A stretch of 64,000 bases of DNA from Chrysaora quinquecirrha (Eukaryota > Cnidaria > Scyphozoa > Semaeostomeae > Pelagiidae): NCBI GenBank assembly GCA_014526335.1, contig JACTAT010000060.1, positions 1,326,218 to 1,390,217 of the forward strand, written 5' to 3'. Of the stretch, positions 34,601 to 49,000 are shown one piece after another. The position numbers and the translations under genes are program-made. Position 1 is the stretch's first letter. Each line of letters begins with the position of its first letter. Under the pieces are notes generated by a model that saw only the letters and a program-made list of their open reading frames with translations, was not told the DNA's origin and did no database searches.

Positions 34601-37600
34601 GACGTACCCAACAGTGGTTACCTTTAGGGCGTACCACTAAGGGCTCTCGCTGATTAGGGGCCTCAAGGGACCCCTACCTAAAATTACGCCATCATAACCT
34701 AATGCCCATTACGTCAAACGTTCGAAATCATTAGATTTAGAAGGCAGCACCAAAATGGCCTCCTTGTTATGGCTTCAGTTGTGTGGCAAGTCTAGGATAA
34801 AAACATACATACGAAAATCCAATTTTTGCCAGAATATAGTGCTGCTACGCAGGAGCTTCGTGCTGCTCCGCAGCAGTTATTGCTGCTTCTATATGTTTTT
34901 GCTAGACTTATTACCTGAGTCCCAGTTATCGCTCACCAGACCGAGACTACATCAAACCGAGATCGCTCAAACTGGGACTCATAATATTACGGACATTTTC
35001 TGGGACTGGCGGGAACAAAAAATTGTTCCCCGTTGAAACGAGGCTGGTTCGTTGCATCCTCACAGCAAAATATACGAGCCCTATTCGGCAGCCGTTTTAG
35101 TACTAAATCTCGCAAAAAGTTTGGAACAAATATCGATAAAGTTGGATTGGTAAGAGCTTTCTGCAAAACAAATAGTAAGTTGAGTTTTAGCACGAAGAAA
35201 CATTGTTTTTCAAGGCGTTTTAGACCCGGTAAATTTAGGCCATTACAACAACTTACCGTTGGCATCATTGTAACCATGGTAATTTGAGGACGAGGCAGAA
35301 AAAGTAAGTCCAGAAAGATAACCGTTCGATTATGAGTCGTAGTTTGAGCGTCCAGGCGATTCATTTCAATAGCGATAACTACGACTCAGGTAATAAGTCT
35401 ATGTTTTTGCTATTTCTAAAGCAATATTCTAAAAAAAACATACCTGCTATTCTCACTAATTTGTTCATCATTCTGAAAAACTTTATCTTCATCATCAGCA
35501 ATTTCTTGTTCGTTAGATTTTTCTGCTTTCAGAGTCTTTGATCTTAGGTAGGACCCGTTTCTAGAATGAAGCCAAAATGCTTTTAAACTTTGAACTGTCA
35601 TTGAGCCCGGGGTATACATAATAATAGTTTGGGTACGGGTATGTGCCGTCCATTATTCACACTCCGCAGCATCCTAAATTTTCCGATCAATAAGCGAGGT
35701 TGCTTTCTTTTCCTCTGTCTTTCCTCTCCTTCAAGGCTGCAAAAAAGTTGGGATATGGGAAGGAGCGTGTCCAATGTGTAGGTTTTTGGCGCTTAAATTC
35801 AAAGAACATGGGTTTATCTTAGCCAAATTAAAGTGTAAAAAATTAAAAGAAAAGTGTAAAAGTGTAAAAAGCCATAGAAAAGTGTAAAAAATTAAAGGAA
35901 AACCAAAAAAACATTGCGACGAAGTTGCTTCTAGCGCAATTTCAAGCAATGGTATGCCCTACAAAGCTTTATTAATATCATATTCGGCTTGTTATTACCC
36001 ATAATACCGCAAATCCTCGAATCCCCCCCTCGAATAAGCCCTCCCCTCGAATTAGACCCCACCCTAGAGCGAGAAATCGTTAATAAGCCCCCCTCCAATA
36101 TATATTCTATCGAAGTACATGATTGTTTAATGTTTAACACATAGATGTAAAATGCAAGCAGATAGAGCCAAAAGATGACTTTGTTTACATTGCACACACA
36201 TCAATTGAAGTTGCTTTATTTCATTAATTTATTAATTCATTTTCTCCGCAGCTTTTCTCCCAGCCCCACCCCTGACATGTTGGTATTAGCCTTTGATTCC
36301 ATATTGGTAATTTATCGAGTTATGACAGAAAATGCATTCTCTAAGTCGATGATAAATCATGCTTTTGTGAATAATTTTATCAGCCCCCTTGTTTAAGCCC
36401 CCATCTTGAATAAGCCTCCCTCCAAAATGATGAAACATAATTAAACACTTCCCTTCCATGCGTAGGTCCTGTACCCAAAATTAAAGGACATTTATCGGCA
36501 TCTTTGGTTGGCACACTGAAACCCCACCCTAAAGACCCCAAAAATGAGAAAAACATCACCAGATCTCAGTTGATAGAGAAGGGTGGCTACGCAGCGCTAA
36601 GGGCTTTTCTGGCTTTTCCCCTGCCTCCATTGCTTATCCCTAACACATATATCAACTACTACAAAAACGTAATGGTATTTACCTTTCTAAGAAGATTGGT
36701 TTCTTGCACAGGTGATCTCGAAGCTCAGCGGAGACCTCTGCAGAAGCAACGAACTTCTCGACGTAGTCTGTCCATTTCTAAGTACAGAAAGCGTAGCAAG
36801 TGAGCAAAAAGCATTGATATACCGCAAAACCTCGAATGAGCCCCAACTCCGAATAAGCCCCCTCGAATAAGCCCTCACCTAAGAATTCATTTTTGCAAAT
36901 AATCCCCTCCTCTAATAAGCCCCTATGGGTAATTATTTGAAGGTCTTGCGGATTTTATTTTGGCTGTAATGCACCTTTTCACTAATTAAAACAGTGAAAA
37001 AGCTAGTGGGATTGGCTAACAACTGATTTTGATTATAGAATACACATATCTTTCTTCTCTCTGCTTTCTGTCGAAAACATACTGGAACTATTCAACTTTA
37101 AAATAAGCCCTCCCTTTGAATAAGCCCCCATCAAAAAATTCGTTTTTGCAAATAAGCCCCCGTGGGATTATTCGAGGATTTACGGAAATGGTCAAAAAAC
37201 CTGCCTAAATTGGAGTTAATAATATCTCTTTACTAGCCAGCTCTCTCCGTAAGTGGTGGCTAAAGCTAAATTCAAACTTTTTTTGCAGTGATATTTGCAT
37301 TCCTGCAACACCCTGGACGAATTGACTTATGCGAGAATTTCAGTGTGATTGAAGAAAAAAATGGGGTAATACCTCATCTTCCTGGGCATCTTCTGACTGG
37401 TCGTCTTCGCTTGGTAATAGTTCAAGACTAACATTGCAAACGGAAAGGTCTTTATGCTGTAAAGGTCAATGAAAGGTCAGTAGGTTCATAGGTAAATAAA
37501 TCAATAAGTCAAAAGGTCAATGTATAGGTCAATAGGTCATAGGGTAAAACAGGTCGAAGAAAACATGTAAACTTAATAATTCAGATTAATTTTACACCAA

Positions 37601-39940
37601 AGGAACAGTTAGGCCAGGGCCTCAGGGCCTTTGAAGGTGCTGTGGCGTCATGGCCTAACACAGCTTGCTAATGGTGTAAGAAGCTCAGCGATGTCAGGGT
37701 TACAGCAATACACGTTTTTTTTCTATAAGGAACCTTTGGTCTGAGTTGAGGCTGGAGTTCCTTAATTTTTCAACAAAATGAGGCTGAAAGTTCCTTATAC
37801 TGTTCCTTGTCGTGGGATATGTATAAATACTAATTTTTACAGCAAATTCATAGAAACTATTCTTCATTTCTAACTTTAAGTATAAATGGAGCCTTTTGGG
37901 AAAGAACGATGTGAAATATATTGTACTTCTATTCCTTTTCGAAAAAACCGTCTTGTTCTTTAAAAAAGAGTTTCTTAGTTTTTCATCCGAGCCTCGGCGT
38001 GTAGCTACGGTAGCGTCACATTCAGGGTTGAGGTAACGATAAGTTTACCTACTACCAAGATCCTAGCGACGGGCATTTAATACACCATTTCACCTTCACC
38101 TAAAGGCCTGGCTAAACTAGGAGACATTTCGCATGCCTCATTGTCGCCAATGACATGTCCCCTCGGTGTCTCCCAGTTTAACCACTACGGAAACTTAACG
38201 CGTGACAAAATTTGTAGCGAGAGACACGCAAATGTTTCTGTGAGACAACAGAAACAGTCCGTGTCTCAGCGACCCGGAGGACCTGTTGCTAGCTTGTAAT
38301 TCGCATGTTTAGCCACCCTGGGAGACACGCCGAATTCAATGTGCCGAACGACATGTCTCCTCGTTTAGCCATAGCTTAAGAATAACGGTGGGCAAGGTTT
38401 AAAAGAATCGCAACAATAGACGCTTCCGCAAAAGATGGCCGCCGTTTTTGCCTACTGTTTTCATTAAGGATTTTTCGAAAGGAATTCTGGGAATAATTTC
38501 CTTAGTTACGTATTTTACATAGCTGCGGACGTTGAATTCGTAGCTAAGGAAATTATTCCCAGAATTCCCTTCGTAAAACCTTATGAAAAACAAGGGATTG
38601 ACAGAAACGGCCGCCATCTTTTGCGGAAACCTCTATTTACAATTTGGAGCTGGGCGATTACTTGAAATCTAAGAGCAATTGATAGGATATAAGCTAAACT
38701 TACGAAAACAATTTTGAAGCAATTTTCGTCGGTGAGAAGATTTTCAACTGACTTTTGATAGGCCATTTCAGCATTTGCCCTTGAAGTGACGGTTGCAGAT
38801 GGACCACCTGTGGCATTCTTGGTTTTCTCATTTTTGAATGTTTCAGTCACTTGTAATGATACTTCATCAGAAATCAGGTTTTGAAGCTGCGGAGAAAATG
38901 AATTAATAAATTAGTGAAATAAAGCAACTTTAACAGATGTGTGTGCAATGTAAACAGAGTCATCTTATGTCTCTATCTGTTTGCATTTTACAACTATGTG
39001 TTAAACATTAAACAATCATGTACTTGGATAGAATATATATATATATATATATATAAAATATATAAGCTGAGCTGAGATGAGTCTGTTAGATAAGTCACCC
39101 ATCTGTTTTCAATTATCTGTGTTCTGTCATGGTATAAGATTGGTAACGTTGTGCACCCAGATGTGAAATGTAAACAGGTAAAGATGAGATAAGTCTGTTT
39201 GTGCTTCACACATCTCTAAACAATGACTTATATCCTATTAAAGCATACGACTAGTTACATCGTGTTTAAAGGTGTGGAATGCAAACAGGTAAAGCTGAGA
39301 TAGGTCTCATATACTTTGATAAGATATATGAAATTGTTAGCAGATGCGTGAAACATGAACAGACTTATCTCAGCTTGATCTGTTTACATTTCACACCTTT
39401 TAACAAATCGTAAACAGTCATATACCTTATGTGACATATAAGCAATTGATAGCAGATGTACCAAACATCAGCTGTATTTGTTTACATTTCACACCTTTGA
39501 GCAAAACATAACCAGTCATATACTTTGGTAGCAAATAAGCCATTGTTAACAGATGTTTAAAACATAAACAGACTTAACTCAGAGTTTTATCTGTTTACAT
39601 TTCACACCTTTTAACAAAACGTAACCAGTCATAAACTTTGATAGGACATAGGGAATTGTTGGCAGATGTGTGAAATATAAACAGACTTATCTCCACTCTA
39701 AATGTCTTTCACACATCTAACAAATGCTTGTATCTAATTATAGCTACGACTTCTTATTTTCTGCACAGGGGAGTGAAAAGTTTTATTGGATCAGTCGATA
39801 GGAGGTTTGAATTAGGCATCCAAAATTACTCACTTGTCTGACAATGTTTTGGATCAATCTATCCATTGTAAATGAAACATAAGCTTTAACGCCAAACATT
39901 TCCCTCAGCGTATCTTCAAAGCTATTTGAGTCCATATTAC
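31670..39940 (-). CDS. SIN3: SIN3 exons 27-33: C-terminal domain to stop
   Basis: Exons 39940-39834 ([11 protein letters not shown]), 38886-38704 ([15 protein letters not shown] and [12 protein letters not shown]), 37456-37373 (acidic [13 protein letters not shown]), 36777-36683 ([24 protein letters not shown]), 35560-35444, 34508-34355 ([27 protein letters not shown]) and 31882-31670. In the last exon a good donor (GTATGT) lies in frame after QGGL. Reading straight through it gives [11 protein letters not shown] and a TAG at 31670-31672, which aligns with the human end, so I kept the read-through. No clear AATAAA was found close downstream. Confidence 0.92.
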
Positions 39941-40697
39941 CTGGAAACAAACAGAGATATACCAGTTTTCGTTTTGGGGGTCTAATTAGTTGTAAAGGTG
40001 GCTATTTTGTCAGCCTTCTTTAAATAAACTAACCCTTTCCCTGTTTGTATCCCACTTTGTCCCACAGAATTACCCCATTTCTTCTAATTTTCAGTGAAAT
40101 ATTATGACTTTCATTTTTCTGTCACCATTCACCTAATTTTCCTAGGTTTGATGGGAAAACTTAGAAATTTTGAAAAATTAATTTTAGAATAGAAATCAGC
40201 ACCAAAATTACCCCTCCGCAAATTTTTAGCGAAATCGCACAACTTTCATTTTCACCCAAATTTTGCTCTTGTGAGACAAAGTGGGAGACAAACAGGGAAA
40301 GGGCCTACTTGAAATTAAATTTGATATGATGATGACGTTGATAATACGTACCATCGAGAAGGTTTTTGACCATTTCCAAAAAAGCGGGAAAATATTCTTC
40401 AATGTCAATGGTGCTTGGTTGTTTTAACCTCAATGCAACAGCAGTACCCTCTCTTCGGTGCATTTTATCTTTAGCCTCCTCTTCAGCTATTTTCATTGCA
40501 AGTTGATACATTGTTAACAAGCGATCACACAACATCTAAAGAACAAAGGAAATCAATCAATCAATCAATAAATCAAGCAAAACCAAATCAATTGATTAAT
40601 CAAACCAAATCAATCAATCACTCAAACCAAATCAATCAATCAACCAAACCAAACCAATCAATCAATCCAGTGATCGATCAAACAATCAATTAACTCA

Positions 40698-40735
<38 letters not shown>

Positions 40736-43700
40736 GAATACCAATCACAATTACCAAATCAATCAATCAATCAAAAACAAATCAATCAATCAATCGATCA
40801 AACAATTCATTATGCAAAATCAATCAATAAATCAATCAATCAAGAATACAAATCAATCAAACTAAATCAATCAATCAATCGATCGATCAAACAATCAATC
40901 AGATCAAAGAAATCAATTAATCAATCAATCAAGAATACCAATGTTTACCTGATGCAGTCGGAAAAATATATACCACGTGTTGTTGACAAAGAAGAGATTG
41001 TACAAGTCAGGCTGAAAGAAAATTAGATGGTACATCAACATGTAAAAGTACATTCTGAACGTGATAGCATACACGTTTTTTTTATAAGAAAGTGGTTTAT
41101 AAGAAAGTAGTGCTCAAAATCTTAAAAACTTAAGAAAGTTCAATACTGGATTCTTGAAACTTAAGAAAGTTCTGTTTCATATTTTCACTCCTAATGTTTT
41201 GTGTGTTATTTCTGCTCTTCTGTTCAGTTGCTCATCTTGCTATTCAACGAGTCTAATGATTATTTTCTTTTAAAAACGTGGTATATGTGCAATGTATACA
41301 GTGCCTTAAACTGTGCATTCTTAGAAATACTTTATTCCAAAATTTTTGCTAAGAAAGTCACAAGAAAGTTTTGGTACTGAAAACATGAAATATCTAAGAA
41401 AGTTTCAATACTGGCCCAAAAAAAACTTTCTTATAAAAAAAAAGCGTGTATTCTACCTAAATACAGAAATGGTACGAGTATGATTAACTGTTTCTTTTGA
41501 AAAAGAGCTCTAATAAATTTGAAAACAAATTGGTCTTACCGTGTCCCCACTTGCTGAAAACGTCTCAGTTTTTGCTGCAACAAATAAACAAAAATGCTTC
41601 AAGGAAATAATTTTAAAACAAATAAGGAAAACCAAATTGTTTCATTCAAAACACTTTGCACAACACTTTATTACCCTATGGCCGGGGCAGCAACTCTGTC
41701 ATGCAATCTGATTGGCTGAAAACGTTTGAATGCGACGTAATGATAGGGCATTATTACACGGTAATACCCCTCACTAAGTCAAACGGTCGAAATTTTTAGA
41801 TTTAGGGTCATGACCATGCCCTTTCCATAGGGTAATAAACCATACTGACAACTTCAATTTATTTTCTGGTATTGCTCTCGGAAACAGCTATTATAGGCTT
41901 CTTACATAACGATTTCACTAGAATCAATAAGTTATAGTAAGTTTGGACCTAAGGCCCTGGCTAAACGATCAACCGTTGTTTGCAAACATAGGAAATTTCC
42001 TGGCCAAACAAAATTATTTACAGTTTGGCAACATTGTAAAACACTGCTCGAATTTTTTTGCACTTTTTAAAAGATTTTATCACTTACTTTGTTGATCCTT
42101 CGATTCTTCGTCATCACTCAAATCAGTTCTACAAATGAATCAATTTTTCATGACAACAAATCGTGGATTAATCCTCGATATCATAAAACCCATTTAAAAT
42201 GCGAGGAGAACCCTAGGCAGTATGACTTGGAGAGAAAATTAAGATGCCTACCTTGGTGCAAAAAACAGATCAGGAATAAATTGATACAAAAGATGTTTGA
42301 TTTTAGTTTTGTCATCTTGTTGAATGCCAGCTTGTCTTTTCATGTGATGAATAATCAATGCAGCTGCGTCATCCAATATTGATTTATCCTGTTGGAATAA
42401 ATTATAATAATTATCATACATTAAAATAAATTTTGCGACTGTAAGTAAACTATCAGTAAGAAAGGGTAACCTACCAATAACCATAGACAACCTATCAGTA
42501 ACCTTATCAGTAACAATGAGTACCTAATCAGTAACAATGAGTAAATTATCAGTAACAATGAGTATCTTATCAGTAACAATGAGTAACTTATCAGTAACAA
42601 TAAGTAACCTATCAGTAATAACGAGTAACCCATCAGTTACCATCAGTAACCTATCAGTAACAATGAGAGTACCCTATCAGCAACAATGAGTATCTTATCA
42701 GTAAAAAACGAGTAACTATTAGTAACTTTTTAGTAACAATGAGTAACCAATTAGTAACAATGAGTTACCCATCGGTTACCCATAAGCAACCTTTCAGTAC
42801 CTGAAATATATAAGTAACTACGAGTATTAACCTACCAGTAACCATGAGTGGCCTAACAGAAACCAAAATAAAATTTCTTGCAGAATTAAACAGTTTTCTT
42901 ACCTTGTACGTGTAAGTAAGATGAGGACCAGATATCTCTGCATTTCCATCTTCAGCCTGATCTGTTCTCTGTCAACAAAAAAATTCTATTTGAATAATTT
43001 TCTTTCATTTCTTTTAGCAATAATGTGGCCAATAGATAGAGTGTTCCCCATGAGTCATGAGGCCTTGAGTTTAAGCCCAGACCTAGTAATACCAAAAATT
43101 TTAGAAATAGTACTCATTGCCTCTTTGCTTGCACTCAGCATAAAGGGTACGAATTAGGGCAAGTTGTCTTCGGATCAGGGATGGGATGGATAGGAGTAGC
43201 GCCCACCCCTACCTTAATCTAAAGCAGCTACTGATAGAGGAGTCATTGGGTCGCCTCCTTATTTCCATTCTTAGTTGATGTATTTCAAAGAACCAATGGT
43301 TAGGAAAACCAATGTAAGGATGCCCAAGGAACAGATTTAAGGGATAACTAGCAGAGAAGAGACTCGTCCACCGTGCAAGATTTAATTCTTATTCAATTCA
43401 TAACGTGAATGAGTAATCTATCCGGGGTAAAAGTACAGACGGTTTTAAAGCATTAGAAATGGAAATCAAGTTACATTAAATTACCTCTTCAAATAACTGT
43501 TCAATCTCGTGAATCAAACTTTTGGATCTCATGCCCTTGTAATCGGTCTGTTTGAAGTTGATTCCTTGGTGATCTAAGGACTGAGGACAAGCATAAATTA
43601 GAAGATTCAAACTGCATAATTAATACAATCAATAAGCATAATTAGCATACTCAATTGATCTTAAGACTGAAGATATGCCTGAAGATATGATAAATCAGTA

Positions 43701-45938
43701 TACACGCTTTTTTTTTTATAAGGAACCTACCTCAAGGCCTAGTTCTTGAAGTTCCTTATTTTTGGACCTCTTTTGAGGCAATTGTAGTTCAAAAAGTTCC
43801 TTAATAGTTCCTTAATTTTAACTGCACATACAGTGGTCTTAACAATAAAAGAGAGACACTTGCATGTGAGCAAAGCCCGAGACTACTCAATGAAACATTT
43901 GATACACGCTTAACGTACAATTTATGTGATTTTCGACTGCAAAGGAATGGAACCAGCGTTCTAATTCTTGATTATTTGCAGTGATAAAAGTATTCAACAT
44001 TCAAAAGTTCCTTAATGATTTTCTCTTTAGTAGTATAAGTTCTTTAAATTTTCGGGCCTTCTACATGTAGGTTCCTTATAAAGTGGTTCCTTATAAAAAA
44101 AAAGCGTGTAATTAACACGCTGAATAGCTGCGTAAGTACTTGCATGATTTACTAGACATTATTGAGTGACATAAACCAAAAAGATTTCGGAATGCATTAA
44201 TTATGCACAAACTCTTGCATAAATTAGCATACATTAAACCCCAGGAATAAACTGTACATTGAGGTGATGACACATATCGTGTTTCCATAATATCAAAGTT
44301 TTTAATTATGCTAAACATTCATAGCCGCTTGCATAAATTAGCATACATTAAGAAATACACATAAATTATTACCTTTAGATAATACTTCTCGTTCTGCTCT
44401 CTCCATATTTTATTGAATTGTTTTTGTGCCTCTCTCCATTCCTCGTCTTTTGCTTTTAATCTTTTAAGTATCAACGGTACAGCAACGTGTGGGGTCTTTT
44501 TCAAACCATCAATGATCTCTGGCGATTTGTCTCCATATATTCTGTCACAAAAGAACATTTGAGGTCAGAGGTTAGAGCAAAGGTCAATCTATAAATCCTG
44601 TCATAAAAGATTTAGATTACTACAGTCAAGGTCAGAAGGCTGTGGGGTCAAAGGTCAGAACCAAGGCCACTGAAAGCTCGGAGGTCAGAGAGATCGTGTA
44701 CGAGGTAGTGAAGATATATCCATATAACCTGTCACAAAAGAAATTCATTAGCACAGGCAAGGTCAGAAAGCTGGAAGGTCAAAGGTCACAGCAAAGGTGA
44801 CTGAAGGTCAGAGGTCAGAAGGTGTGACGATGTAGTACAAAGGCTACAGGCTACAGAAGGCTACAGATACATTCATATATCCTGCCCCAAAAGAATTATA
44901 TTACTACAGTCAAGGTTAGAAGGCTACAAGGTAAAAGGTCAGAGCAAAGGTCACTGAAAAGGTCAGAGGTTAAAACGTGTAGCAAGGTAGTACAGATATA
45001 TCCATATAACCTGTCATAAAAGAAATGAAAATGCTGTTCTGCGTCTGCGTTAAAATGAGCATGAAAGCAATTACGCATGCGTGGATCCTGACCGTCAAGC
45101 TTGGCTTATCAATCAAGGGACAGAATGTTAGTCAGTGTTTGGTGAAATGTTGGCTTCTTCTGGCCAGGGCTTTGCAGAGAATTTATTAACCTACCTGTAT
45201 ATTGCTTTACGACAGATAACCTCAGAGTTTCCACCAAGACAATTATCAAGTCTGAATCTTTGCTGTTCTTCATATGACATTCTAACAATAAACGTCTATT
45301 GGTTAAAAGAACAATTGACACAAAGACGGGTTAGGCAAGGCTTCAAATACAAGAGCTTTAAAGTTACAAAACCAATTAATACTGTGGGTAAACATGCCTC
45401 ACAACATACGTCCTAATCTTCAAAAACAGCTGTACCAACCTTAAGCAGTAATAGAGGTTTAATTGTTTCTTTACCTGAAAAGTTTTTTGTGTACTGCTTC
45501 CAATGCTTTGATAGCAGATAGGTTTGTTTCAATAACAATATCAAGCTGAGAGAGAAAAGAAAATATTAGTAATATGAAATGATCAGAATGAAAATTAATT
45601 AAATTTTAAATGATTTGTTGTAAATATGGGTACGTTATATTAGAAATAATCATGATTAAGTTACCTCAAATCTTTCATCTTCACATCTACAAAGCGAAAA
45701 GAAGATCATATTTGTGGCATTAAACTAACTAACTAAATAGTTAATTTACTAATCAACTAACTAACTAAATAACTAAATTACTTGCTAAAAACACAAGCTA
45801 ACTAATTAACTAACAAACCTATTGATATACTTACCAACTAACAAAACTATTCCCCAATCAACTAAGTAACTAGCTACCCGCATAATTAACTAACTAACTA
45901 ACTGACCAATAAACTTACTAACCATCTAAATAACTATT

Positions 45939-46032
<94 letters not shown>

Positions 46033-49000
46033 CCTAATTAAAATAACTAACTAACTAACAGACTAACTAACTAACTAACTAGCTAACTAACTAACTAACT
46101 AAGTAGCTAACAAACTAGCTAACTAACTAACAATCAAAATAAGAAACTAACTAACTAATTAACTAACAAACAAACCAACCAAATAGATGGCTAACTAAAC
46201 ATTCTTAATTATCAATTAACAGACTTTAAACAACCTACTAAGACCAACAAAACACATTCAATAACTTATCAAGCATTTGAATGAATATCAAATCTTAAAG
46301 AAGCCTTTTTCATTCAGCAATCTTCTCTTACTGTGTAGGCTACACTTTCTTCAAGTTCAGTGTACTTCGACATTAAAGGAAAAAACATTAAAGCTATTAA
46401 ATTGGTTAGTAAATAACTTACTTATAGATGTATTCTTCATATTGTGTTTTTCTTGTTCCAGGAACTGTGTATCTTCAGACCATGATGGCAGTGAGACCCA
46501 GACATCATTCAATGTCTCTTTACAAAGTTGACTTCTTCCTGAACATTTTGGCTGATTGTAACTTTGTGGCAACGCTCTGTAACTTGCACCACTTCGCTTG
46601 CAAGAGGCATAATCTAAAACAATAGATATTATTCATAAGTGTACATACTATAAACTGTGAATTATAAACACTAGGATAGATTTGTCCACAAGTGGCATAA
46701 CACAATAGATGGGAGTCGAACCTGGCTGCATGATCAGTGAGCCTGGAACAGTTTCACTGACCTCAAGAGGTCAATGAAATCTTCGAGTAACTCTTAAAAG
46801 TCATACAGCCCAGGATTCCTCTCACGTTTGACTTTTGTGTTTCGTATATGTTGAGCCTTCTTTGCAAACAACCATTCCACTGAGCTAAAGAGCTCAATGA
46901 AATCTTCGAGTAACTCTTAAAAGTCATACAGACAAGGGTTCTTCTCACGTTTGACTTTTGTGTTTCGTCTATGTTGAGCCTTCTTTGCAAACAACCATTC
47001 CACTGAGCTAAAGAGCTCAATGAAATCGTCGAGTAACTCTTAAAGTAAAACAGGCCCAGGGCTCTCCTCCTGTTTCACTATTTGTGTTCCACTATATTGA
47101 GAGTATGTCTTCACCAACGAGAATTCCACTGAGGTAAAGCGCTTAATGAAATCGTCGAGAAAGCTCTCCTCCTGTTTGGCGTGTGTGTTTATACAAACTC
47201 CTCAGAAAAGTAAGTGTGATTATTAAACTCAAATTATGTCATCCATGTTATTCCTTTTCTGTTGGTCAAATCTGGTCCTCCTTTTAACAGATTCAAACGA
47301 ACTGCAAATGTAAACGAAGTGGAAATTGGCCTTACCTAAAGTAATACTATTGAGGAAATAATAGTACCAACAAAAAAGGGCGACAGATTGACACCATTAC
47401 CTATTTCAAGATGTGCAAGTTCTCCTCCGGTTCCTCTGTCTTTGAACCCAGATATTGGATCAATAGGCTGGTTTTCTTTGTAGCCAAGAAACATTTTGAA
47501 CCACGTGAACAAATCAGGGAATTTCCTAAAAGAAAAATCAACATAAAAAACTAAGAATCTTGAACAGCCATTTCTTCACTCAGGAGCAGTAGACCCTTCA
47601 TTTCGTTAGGAATGATTTTAAGGGCTATGGAAAATCGTCTAGAAATTGAGATTTAATTTTGAAAACTTATCAGTCTGACCAAAGGGGTAAATGAGAGAAG
47701 AACCACATTTCTTTCATTGGCCAATGATATCAGATGGAGCTCTTCCTACACATTCCCCCGAGAGTATCAGACTTGCTATGATAAGCGGTGATTATCATGT
47801 CTTATACAGTGTCAGATACAGCCTAAGCTCGAATATATTTACTCTATCCTCGATGATATCACCTAGTTCTGTAAGTTGAATCACACGATGATAGGAGACG
47901 GATCTCTCCCGAAAAATTGCCCTAAAAATATGAAAGGCTTCTCGGGACAAGGGGTGGCTATCATGTCTAATACTGTGCCAGAAACAGCCTAATCTCGAAT
48001 ATATTTACTCTAACCTTGATGTTATCACCCTGTCATGTTAGTAAAATTGCTCGATGATAGGAGACGGATCTCTCCCGAAAAATTGCCCTATCAAAGGCTT
48101 GTCACGATAAGCAATGACTATCAAGTCTAATACTGTCGGAAAGAACCTTGATAAATGCGAATATATTTCCATCGTTTTAAGCCAACCCTACCCAAGAAGG
48201 AGGAAACATGAAAAAGGAGCTGGGCGAGACTTTAGGTTCAATGTTGGCAACGTCTGGCCAAAGCTTGAGATGCAGGACGACATACGTTATATAACTGTCT
48301 CAAAAGCCTAGCCTACGTTAACAAATAAACACTGTTCGTTAACCATGAAGTTACTAGTACTTCTTGCTTGCTTACCCAAGAAATCCTGTCATCAGCTGAA
48401 TAAGCTCTGGTCGAGACACAACTTCTTGGTTGAACAGGACCAAACAACGAAGAAAGTTGTCATAAACTTCTTGGCTTTTAAGGGCTTTACGAACCTAAAA
48501 ATGAGTGGAAATTTTAACAGTTACACTCCTGAAGGGTAGGTATAACACACTAATAGACAGTCCAAATGGTTATATTTCCAGGGGGGCTGGCAACTCACTG
48601 GCAACTCACTATGTTCAATACATTGTGGAATCAATGTTTTCGAACATTTCTTATTTTAAGTGATTAATATTGTCCTGGTCAAACGATCAAACATTGTTGG
48701 TTAAACAATTGATATTTGCTAGGCAAACAGTGTTTGGCCATTTGGCAACGTTGCAAAGCATGGCTCAAAAGCAAAATTTGATTATAGATGTTTCACAAAC
48801 TTTGCTTTGCATATCCGAAAGCAATCCGCTTGATTCGGTCAAGAAAGCAAAGTGACTTCGCTACTGCAATTGAAAGAATGGTACAATGTTGAATCAAACT
48901 GGTGCTTTGATCCAAAAGAACGCAACCTTGAGATAGATTGGTTTGCCACAAGTCCACATCGAAAGATTTGAAAAAATATGAATAAATAAGAAAAGATGAA

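Noticed and set aside
42421..42633. Leucine-rich minus-strand ORF
   Set aside because: It is the 21-bp tandem repeat read as a 7-residue period.
46357..46572. Separate small gene [12 protein letters not shown]
   Set aside because: It is SIN3 exon 15 read past its frameshift and donor.
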